From Ampullaceana balthica (lineage: Eukaryota > Mollusca > Gastropoda > Lymnaeidae), in NCBI GenBank assembly GCA_944989445.1, contig CALYLW010000019.1:620001-684000 (forward strand): DNA of 64,000 nucleotides. Direction: 5' to 3'. Made by a program: the position numbers and the translations under genes. This document shows, in pieces, positions 56,008 to 64,000 of this stretch. The notes under the pieces are model-generated. The model saw nothing but the letters and a program-made list of their open reading frames with translations. It did not search any database and was not told the origin of the DNA. Each line of letters opens with the position of its first letter. Position 1 is the first letter of the stretch.

Positions 56008-56618
56008 CATGTCAATGAAGTTACTAAAAAATCAAACAAAACCTTAGGCTTTATAAAAGGAAACTATCACAAATGTAATAGAGATATAAAACTAAAATGC
56101 TACCTCACTTTGGTGAGACCTGTATTAGAATATGCATCTTCTGTATGGGACCCATCCACAAAAGAAAACATTGATAAACTAGAACAAATTCAAAAAAGAG
56201 CTGCCAGATTCATTACTGGAGAATATTCAAAACTGACAAGAATAACACCATTAGTTAAATCATTAAACCTTGAAACACTAGAGGATAGAAGAACCAAGAG
56301 TAAAGTAGTAACCATACATAAAGCAATTAATTCTAATTTAGAAATACAACACAAAGATAACTTAATACAATCCCTCAGATAGACATAAGGATAAAAACAC
56401 CTTTCTTATTCCGTATGCAAGAACAAACTCATACAAATTTTCGTTCTTACCGTTCGGAATTCGGGCGTGGATTGGGTTGCCTGAAGAAACCAGGAAAGCC
56501 AACACTTTATCAACATTTAAATCTCTAATAAAAAATACAGGACTAAACACAAACCATAAATAAGCGTAGGATGCAATAATCTTCTGTATAGAAGGAGCGT
56601 CTGTAACAGATAAGATAA
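56008..56618 (+). mobile_element. 5'-truncated CR1-like LINE, copy 4
   Basis: Matches 23770-24390 of the intact element. The reading frame is open for 128 codons (55996-56382: KKSNKTLGFIKGN.. to the SLNLETLED region) and is then broken by an extra T near 56371. It ends with the hairpin and GATAAGATAAG tail. It encodes only the C-terminal region, so it is not functional. Confidence 0.9.
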
Positions 56619-56650
56619 GAGTGTAACAAAATTTCGGGAGAATTGAAGCT

Positions 56651-56752
56651 TAATGATGTCACCACCAGTACCCTCCAATATAAATAATGATGTCACCACC
56701 AGTACCCTCCAATATAAATAATGATGTCACCACCAGTACCCTCCAATATAAA
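56651..56752. repeat. 34-bp tandem repeat, 3 units
   Basis: Three nearly identical units of AATGATGTCACCACCAGTAC plus CCTCCAATATAAAT. Confidence 0.9.
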
Positions 56753-57806
56753 AATAGCATCTCAGAATCTTACTTAAGCACGTTTTAAGAAGACTTCTTG
56801 CAAAAACCCCTACTTTTTAACCTTAACATATACGTTTATTTTAAGAAAATGTATGTGTAAAATATTCACGATTTATTTTACGCCATAAACGTTTACATTG
56901 GTTAGAAGATTAGCTTTGTTAGTCAAACGGGTTTCAGTTAGTCAAACCGGTTTCAGTTAGTCAAACCGGTTTCGGTTAGTCAAACGGGTTTCAGTTAGTC
57001 AAACGGGTTTCGGTTAGTCAAAAGTGTTTCATTCGGAAATTAAAATTATTTGCCGCTGTCATATTCGATTGGCACATGCTCCTATTTACTGACAATAACT
57101 TTGTGACACGTTTGGAGGGTAAAGTCAATAAACTGTAACATTGTTACACTGAGGAAAAGTAACTTCAATTTACAGTAACCGTGTGACTCTTAGGGAAATT
57201 TAAGATATTAAATAATCATTTCATTTACATGTAAAAACATTTTATCTTCAAGAGGATGTTCCATCATCTGAGTGAGGTAAGCGCGTTAGAGTAGCATGGA
57301 TACAGGCGCTTTATAAGACATCACTATAATTGTTATATTTATAAGGCACCCGTATCAAAATTATATGGGCTTAATGAGCTTAATGTATCTTTGAACAAGT
57401 CAACGATATTTTTATAATTAAAATTGTATAGACCAGAGACCATGACGCATTTATCGCGCCTGGTTAGTAAGACCACGTCAATGTAACACCCAGTTTTATT
57501 GCGCCTGTTAAAACTACGTCAATATACCATCAAATCTGTTTATCCGGATTTTTTTTTACTTCCTATTCGTGACAAAATATAATGTCTCTAGACACTGTGT
57601 ATGAGTAGATTTTATAAATAAACAATTTAACAAATTTATACACTTTGTATATATTTTAAATACGACTGAAGTTTCTATGACTATCAATACATCATGTGAA
57701 TACAGCGGCTTATCTTGGGTATGTGCCGCCGTGGGGCAGACTCATGTTTGCGTCTAAACCCGATAAAATGTGTTGAGAAAAAAAATCAAATTTATTAGAA
57801 ATGAAT
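56753..57806. repeat. 19-bp repeats (56919-57025), otherwise unassigned
   Basis: 56919-57025 has five to six units of GTTAGTCAAACGGGTTTCA with CGG/CCG variants. The rest of the interval shows no gene or transposon end. Confidence 0.75.
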
Positions 57807-58062
57807 AATGGCGGCTGGATAGCGAAGTCAATAGTGCGCTCGCCTCACAAGCTGAGGGGCGTGGGATCGATTCCACGTTAAAGCCACTATAAAAATGTTG
57901 ATGAATTACTAACGCTAAGAAAGTCCTCCGCTGACCTGGAGAGGGATGTGCGCTGCCAGGTCTATCAAGCCCGAGAATGTTCTAATGGAAACATTAGAAT
58001 CCCCTACGACCACGACGGGGTTATAACGACCACGAGGTTATGGGACTAAAAAAAATAATAAT
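57807..58062 (+). mobile_element. tRNA-derived SINE
   Basis: Starts GGCGGCTGGATAGCGAAGTC (A-box-like TAGCGAAGTC) with a B-box-like GGGATCGATTCC about 50 nt later. A central domain (CCTCCGCTGACCTGGAGAGG.. CTGCCAGGTCTATCAAGCCC) and an A/ATA-rich tail follow. AATAATG occurs on both sides, a possible short target duplication. Its tail differs from the CR1 tail, so it would use another LINE. Confidence 0.75.
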
Positions 58063-58153
58063 AATGAAACCAAACATTTTTTTCTTAGAAATAAATACAA
58101 ATATAGAAAAGCTTTCATCTAAAGTTGAAATTATCTGCTCTTCCTCGTGGCAC

Positions 58154-58230
58154 AATCTTTGATGTATCTTTGATGCATCTTTGATGCATCTTTGATGCAT
58201 CTTTGATGTATCTTTGATGTATCTTTCATG
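58154..58230. repeat. 11-bp tandem repeat, about 6 units
   Basis: Units of ATCTTTGATGC with a C/T variant at the end. Confidence 0.9.
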
Positions 58231-58244
58231 TTGCCAGCCATGAC

Positions 58245-58370
58245 ATGCTCAGTAGCCAAACTAGTTATAGATTGGGTAGCCAAACTAGTTATAGATTGGG
58301 TAGCCAAACTAGTTATAGATTGGGTAGCCAAACTAGTTATAGATTGGGTAGCCAAACTAGTTATAGATTG
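58245..58370. repeat. 24-bp tandem repeat, 5 units
   Basis: Nearly perfect units of GTAGCCAAACTAGTTATAGA plus TTGG. Open frames here arise because the period is a multiple of 3. Confidence 0.95.
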
Positions 58371-59456
58371 GCTAATCTTGGTATATTCGTTATTTATGGT
58401 TATTAGTATTTCATTAATTTTATTCTAGAGAAGCTTCTCTCGTACTTGTCCTTACTTATAATTATAGTTGTAAGCAGTATTCCAATAATGATATTTCATT
58501 AGGCCGGGTAACTTCGAGCCTATATATCTTAACGAACTTTAATAAATCAAATGGGCTTAGATTCACTAATTCAATTTTATTTTAAATCCGTGAGGTAAAA
58601 TAGTCCTTAAAACGTCACGAGAGATACTGTGAATTCTCATAGGCTACTCCAAGTTAAAGGGAAGATTTTAAAGTCCAGTAGATTAGCTGTTGTACGAAAG
58701 TAATATCTCTTTTCTAACTTCTGATTCTCAAAAATATCTTCTACATTAAAATTTACTTCATATTACGGAAAATACAACTTCACTCTAGACGGGTTTGCTA
58801 CATAACATGGCTACATATTCGCTTTCATCGCCAAAAATGTGCGCTCCTGTTCTTTGACTGAAAGGTTCAATTGGAACGATAGCGTCGCCACATACAATTT
58901 AGCGAATGTCAAAGCATCCTTTACTGATTTCATTAGTTTATCTCTGTGAGTAGCCTCGCTTCAGTTGTAACAGATGGTGAACATAAAAGGTTTAATGAAC
59001 TGTTGGAGCGAGATTCGATATTGAGATTTTACCCCCCCCCCAAAAATAATTAAAATAACGATGCTTTAGGAATGCAAGCCATTTAATTAAGGAAATATTT
59101 TTCACCATTTTTTTACGTACGTTAAAATTATTTTCGGGTCACCCGTCTCATTTTTTGTTGTTGTTGTTTTGTTATTTTTTTATTTATTTTTTTAAATTTA
59201 GTTCGTGTCTGAATGAGAGAAGTCAATGTTGATTGTTGATATGTTGAAATTTCACCTGTACGTACGGACAATTAAGTTATATCAATAAAGTCAATTTTGT
59301 CTTGTTGAAATGTTAGTAGTTGTTGGAATTTAACGGAGACCGCGATTTGCGCTTCAACAAGATGAGCGGCTGACAAACTTGAATCAATTATATGTACCAG
59401 CACAACAGTTTTATGTTTTTATAACTTAAATACTTCAGCCCCTTTGGTTTTCAGTA
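58371..59456. other. Unassigned AT-rich stretch
   Basis: No coding region or transposon end is recognised; a poly-C run lies at about 59031 and a TTG repeat at about 59156. Confidence 0.4.
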
Positions 59457-60080
59457 GCATTAGTATCAGAAGACTTTAGAATCATTTTGGAGTTGGTAAT
59501 TTCGGCATTATTTTAATATTATTATTTCATTTCTTTTATTAATTTTTACCTTAGGTTTTATTTTCTTTTATTAAACTTTATTTAAACTTAATTTTAAAAA
59601 GCTAATTAATTACGAGTAATTTGCCGCCCCCACAACCCCCACTCCTCCACCAACCCAACAAAGTGCCGCCCGGAGCATTCGATTGGCTCATGTTTGAAAT
59701 TGATAGGGTACAGTATGTTTTGCTACTACAGGAGCAGCTGTGAACTTTGCAGAATCAATTAAGATACTAGAACACCATTGTCACGTTCTCATACCACTTA
59801 AGCCTCTTTGTTTTTCTGTTCAGTAGCGTTAGTATCCGAATAATTCATATCCAATATGGAGTTTGAAGTTTTGGTTGTGGAAACGTTCACATATTTTATG
59901 ATAGTTCTTTTATTTCTTTTAAATTTATTATTTTTTTTTAAAACTATGATAACAAGATCCACTTTTTAAAAAAATAATTGAATTTTCCTTCTTAGATAGA
60001 AGCTAATTATCGACGAGGAATGTACCGTCCCTAACAAAGTGCCGCCCGGGGCACATTCCTCCCTTCGCTACGCCACTGAT
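59457..60080. repeat. Tandem pair of hAT-like repeat copies
   Basis: 59457-59690 and 59823-60080 are two diverged copies of one repeat. Each begins near CAGTAGCGTTAGTATC and ends in GTGCCGCCCGG.. text; the second reaches GCTACGCCACTG. A third copy is at 607-835. No target duplication is confirmed. Confidence 0.55.
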
Positions 60081-61330
60081 GTTTGCTTATTTTTTTAATT
60101 AAAAAAAATAAAATTCAGTCGTTTCTGGCTGCATCGATTGTATGGAACTGGATTGAACAAATTAATAAGGGGGGATCATGCATTATATTTAATTTGTTAT
60201 TTTGATTTTTATTCTTAATTACCCTCCGATTTATTTACTTTCAATCTCCTGATTCCGGCTCGAATTACATATAATCTCACTGTAATCATTTTAAAATATC
60301 GACATTTTTTATCCAGAATAACGTAATAAATGTGTTTATTTGTCAAACATTTATTCAATTTGGAACAATCATCAAGCAGATCACAACAAATAAGAATGAT
60401 CTTTTAACCCTCGCAGTAGAAAAGGTTGCCAGCGTATGAGTTATCGTTTCGTTTTGTATGTCAATAGGACTGCGACACCTTCTGAGTGTTGGTCGTCGTT
60501 TCTCCCTGAATAAATTATGGGTAGATTTTCATGCAGATTCACTTTGCTGTGTGAAAACTGAAGCCGGAAATTCTGACTGGTTCCCAGTCGAAACAGGTGT
60601 GAATCAAGGAGGGGTCATGTCACCAACGTTATTTTGGAATAGCAATTGATTGGGTCGTGCGAAAATGCACAGATGCTGGATTAGGCATCAAATGGATCGA
60701 AAACAATACATTGGAAGACCTTGACTTTGCAGATGACCTGGCTCTTGTAAGCTCAACGCATCTGAACACCCAAGAAAAAAATGATCGTCTCCAGCACTTT
60801 TCGAATCAAATTGGTCTTCAAATCAACTCAACCAAAACAAAAATCATGGACCTCACGCACCAACCCAATGATATTATACTTAATGACCAAACCATGGAGG
60901 AAGTAACCAACTTCACTTACTTAGGAAGCAAAATGTCATATGATGGAGATGCAACATCAGAGATAATGACTCGAATTGCGTTGGCGTCAAGTACTTTTAA
61001 CAAACTTACAAATATTTGGAGATCAAAGACACTTAGCAAAAATATAAAACTTAGGCTATTCAACTCTTGCGTAATCCCTGTTCTATACATAATATGGATG
61101 CGAAAGCTGGAAATCCACTCAAGCTATAGAAAAGAAATTAGTTGCCTTCGAAAACAAATGCCTCCGAAAAATTTTGAATATAAAATGGAGTGATTTTAAA
61201 TCAAATGAAACAATAAGAGAAGAAACCAACCAAGAATATGTGTCAACTTTTATAAGGAATATATGTTGGAATTATATCGGTCATGTTCTTCGAATGGACG
61301 AGCGAAGACTCCCTCGTCAGGCCTTCATAT

Positions 61331-61888
61331 CAGGGGCGGATTAAGACTGCACGGGGCCCCTGGCTGCAACTCAAACTGGGGCCCTATCCAGCCAGCGTCC
61401 CTTTAAATAAAATGATTGCTTGCAGCTAATATAAGACTGTAACTTGTAACTAAATAGTTCATCGGTTCCTTTAACATACTTTGTCTGTACTACGGGATCG
61501 ACCTTCCCAGCCAAAAAGATTATTCATGAAAAAAATGGAATACGAAGAAATAACTTTGCCGGTATCCGAATATTGAGTGTAAAAATACAATTTTAAAAAA
61601 AAATTGTGCCCACGCCGGGAATCGATCGCGTGACCGCTTGCACAGCAGGCCGACTTTCTACCTCAAGGCCACACGAGCCCGATGAAAAATGTAAATTTTA
61701 TAAATATAAACAATAATCTTAAATATAAATCAGTTTTTTAAATTAATTTATTTAATTTATGATATTTTCAGGAATTCATGCAAACATTTGTCCATCTTTC
61801 TTATAAAATATAATAAGTTTGGGGGCCCCTAATCATCGGGGGCCCCTGGCTTTAGCCCGTTCAGCCCCCCCCCCTTAATCCGCCATAG
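61331..61888 (-). mobile_element. hAT-type MITE with internal tRNA-like segment, copy 2
   Basis: The left end CAGGGGCGGATTAAGACTGC and right end CTTAATCCGCCATAG are inverted, with a perfect 8-bp duplication CTTCATAT (61323-61330 and 61889-61896). It is an inverted homologue of 52273-52849, and both copies keep the tRNA-like segment. It is inserted in an RT relic. Confidence 0.9.
61603..61682 (-). other. tRNA-like segment in MITE copy 2
   Basis: On the minus strand an A-box-like TGGCCTTGAGGTAGAAAG is followed by B-box-like GATCGATTCCCGG and then by T-rich sequence. It is better preserved than in copy 1, but still lacks a convincing acceptor stem. Confidence 0.58.
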
Positions 61889-62060
61889 CTTCATATGAAC
61901 ACCAAAATGCAAAATAAAACAAGGAAACCCTACGTAGAACAATCAAAAGAGAAAGCTCAACCATGGGTCTAAGAAATAATCAAGACCTAATACAATTGGC
62001 GACGGGTCGTCGTAAATGGAAATCCATGACTTCTGCCCTATGTGCCGTCTTTTGCCCGAG

Positions 62061-62397
62061 AGGAATAACTAACAAAGTAGAAAAGGGTGCTGACCGCTGA
62101 CAGCTATGACATTTAACGTATCCTGATAAATACATTCTGATTGGATATGATTCAGTATCGATAAATAGGTTCTGAATGAGTATGATTTTGTAATGATAAC
62201 TATAGCTTCTGAATAGGTTCGATTTCAAGTTTTCATTTTTTTTTCATGACTACAAGTTACAAGTATACAATGCACGAATCTCTTGGTCACATCTCATTCA
62301 GTCAATGTTACTATACTTAAAAATTTGTAGTTTTTAAATTTACAAATATTCGTTAAATGAGATTTTCTTTAATGTATCACAATTCCTTTTTATTAAA
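62061..62397. other. Unassigned
   Basis: AT-rich flank of the RT relic and the next Helentron-like unit; nothing is recognised. Confidence 0.35.
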
Positions 62398-62878
62398 TCC
62401 TTTATATTAACTCATGGTGTCTGCTTGAGGCCGTGCTGCCGTGCTTGCCGAAAAAACTTTGGATCGATTTTAACCCACTTCCCCGTAGGCTGGCGAGCTG
62501 AAATTTTGCAGGCAGACTCGTGGCGATGGTAAAAATGATCTACCAAAATTTCAGATCGATCGAATTAATTTTTTTAGATGATCTCTATTTATCTCTATGT
62601 AGCATGTTAAGTTTTGTGCTTAGAGTGTCGTGGTGCGTATTATATTGAACAACCTTTATGTCGCGCGGTAAGGTGCGTATTATATTGTCGATACTTTTTA
62701 AAAATATATTCCCGATCGGTGCGCATTATATTAAACATGTTTTACGAGACATAACTAAAAATTGTATTTTTGGATTGTCTTGCGCTGCGTATTGTAATGA
62801 ACATTCTTTTAGTTATGTCTCGTATATAAAGGATTTATAGTCAAAAACTTTGTTTTTTTAAACGGGTTTTTTAAAAAT
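62398..62878 (+). mobile_element. Diverged single Helentron-like satellite unit
   Basis: Begins TCCTTTATATTAACTCATGG after AAA and ends TATATAAAGGATTTATAGTC with a TTTAAACGGG tail. Its closest match is 50787-51275. Subterminal inverted repeats TCCTTTATAT/ATATAAAGGA are visible. Confidence 0.72.
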
Positions 62879-63181
62879 TACGTAAATATTTTCTTTTCTT
62901 TTTAAAGAGATCGGAGTATTAAGTATCAATTCTGCTGACTAAAGGGGCGTGTTAAACTAAAAAGTACTTCATGCGCGGGATCTAATTATGCCATGATGCA
63001 TCAAATATGATATGGGTTCTATCACTACAAGGTATTCTCATTAAGATGAATTAAAATGTTTTAAATATATAGATATATCGTTTGTATCATGGAGCTAAAC
63101 GGGGGTGCTGATATAGCCTCCACTTTTATTGATTGTCTTAATTAAAGCAATGCAAGTAATTATATATATATATAACTGTAT
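62879..63181. other. Unassigned
   Basis: AT-rich, with a short (TA)n run near 63160; nothing is recognised. Confidence 0.35.
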
Positions 63182-63231
63182 AGGACGCAATAATCTTCTG
63201 TATAGAAGGAGCGTCTGTAAACAGATAAGAT
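63182..63231 (+). mobile_element. Minimal CR1/SINE 3' tail copy
   Basis: Only the last 50 bp of the CR1-like element, from TAGGACGCAATAATC through the hairpin CTTCTGTATAGAAG to GATAAGATA. It is an extreme 5' truncation of the LINE, or possibly of the SINE that shares this tail. Confidence 0.8.
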
Positions 63232-63469
63232 ATAAAATACACATAAATTGTCTGTAGATTTAAGCAATTCAATTAATTTTATAAAATGCACATACACTGT
63301 CTGTGCCATTTGAAGTAACAAAACTTGCTCTGTTGTAGGGAGTGAAGTAGCAGTATGTACTTACATTTTCGTACCGAGCGATTAACAAAACTTTAATAGT
63401 TGTCTAAATTCCTTTGACTGCCTTTCATCACCCCCTTCTCTTTTTCAAGCGTTGTGTTGTTGTCCATGT

Positions 63470-64000
63470 CACTTCTTGTGACTGTCCATTCTTGTAACTT
63501 TCCATTCTTGTCACAGTCCAGTCTTGTCAATGTCCATTCTTGTCACTGTCCATTCTTGTCAATGTCCGTTCTTGTCACAGTCCATTCTTGTCACAGTCCA
63601 GTCTTGTCAATGTCCATTCTTGTCACTGTCCATTCTTGTCACAGTCCATTCTTGTCACAGTCCATTCTTGTCACAGTCCAGTCTTGTCAATGTCCATTCT
63701 TGTCACTGTCCATTCTTGTCACAGTCCATTCTTGTCACAGTCCATTCTTGTCAATGTCCATTCTTGTCACTGTCCATTCTTGTCACTGTCCATTCTTGTC
63801 ACTGTCCATTCTTGTCACAGTCCATTCTTGTCACAGTCCATTCTTGTCAATGTCCATTCTTGTCACTGTCCATTCTTGTCACAGTCCATTCTTGTCACAG
63901 TCCATTCTTGTCACAGTCCATTCTTGTCAATGTCCATTCTTGTCAATGTCCATTCTTGTCACAGTCCATTCTTGTCACAGTCCATTCTTGTCACAGTCCA
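63470..64000. repeat. 16-bp minisatellite, continues past the window edge
   Basis: More than 30 units of GTCCATTCTTGTCACA, with variants at the last bases (CACA, CACT, CAAT) and occasional CAGTCTTG. The array reaches the last base, so its full length is unknown. Confidence 0.96.

Larger units (their letters stand above)
60432..62060 (+). pseudogene. Endonuclease-RT LINE relic, interrupted by a MITE
   Basis: 60458-60649 encodes the RT part before the catalytic box (VKTEAGNSDWFPVETGVNQG). 60657-61193 continues in another frame with DLDFADDLALVSS (catalytic FADD), NSTKTKIM and FTYLGSKMSYDG. The next frame (61120-61325) has CLRKILNIKW and a FIRNICWNYIGHVLRMDERR segment. After the MITE at 61331-61888 the tail resumes (LRRTIKRE, ATGRRKWKSMTSALCA). 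It is 5' truncated and frameshifted. The LRM../ALCA tail is RTE-like. A target duplication CTTCATAT splits the codons cleanly. Confidence 0.72.

Noticed and set aside
61603..61682. Functional tRNA gene
   Set aside because: A- and B-box-like motifs are present, but the acceptor stem does not pair and the segment is embedded in both MITE copies.

Overview
This window is eukaryotic, AT-rich and built almost entirely of transposable elements. I recognise no host gene, no rRNA gene and no functional tRNA gene. The mix suggests an invertebrate metazoan, most likely a mollusc, but this is inference: a CR1-like LINE with a 2A peptide, many hAT elements, Helitron/Helentron repeats, PIF/Harbinger-like elements with GGGGCCGTCC ends, tRNA-derived SINEs and many minisatellites. 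I had no database to test it.

Layout. 1-9.5 kb: a hAT element (hAT-1 copy A, 897-9499, 8-bp target duplication CTTTTACT) loaded with a Harbinger-like element, a small BED-finger hAT, a 12-bp-minisatellite-bearing transposon with a 9-bp duplication, a tandem array of about 550-bp Helentron-like units, and a GC-rich retroposon. 9.5-13.9 kb: a Helentron copy, an LTR-like element, a SINE whose 3' tail matches the local CR1, and a ZBED-type hAT transposase relic. 13.98-16.44 kb: hAT-1 copy B, inverted relative to copy A. 18.1-25.2 kb: hAT-2 copy A, split by an apparently full-length CR1-like LINE (20438-24395). 26.3-27.4 kb: a hAT-like element with a 25-bp minisatellite. 28.87-41.88 kb: a nested block in which one Harbinger-like element encloses a hAT (29098-33275, itself holding an RT relic and a Helentron) and a head-to-tail pair of Helitron units (33836-41008). 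The second Helitron unit contains hAT-2 copy B (34721-40239) and its own nested elements. 42.3-46.8 kb: a 19-bp minisatellite and two hAT transposase relics. 47-64 kb: truncated CR1 copies, Helentron fragments, two hAT MITEs carrying a tRNA-like segment, a SINE, an RT relic and many short arrays; a 16-bp array runs off the right edge.

The only long intact coding region is the CR1-like element. Its first ORF has a hydrophobic, signal-like N terminus, a 2A translational-recoding motif (DIELNPGP) and a PHD finger. Its second ORF (992 codons, no stop) has an apurinic-type endonuclease and a reverse transcriptase with FADD. Five-prime-truncated copies and the shared 3' tail on a SINE indicate that the family has been active and may mobilise the SINE.

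Many boundaries rest on target-site duplications read directly from both flanks, and several on an 'empty site' in a paralogous copy inside this same window. Family names for elements without a transposase are inferred from duplication length and end sequence.
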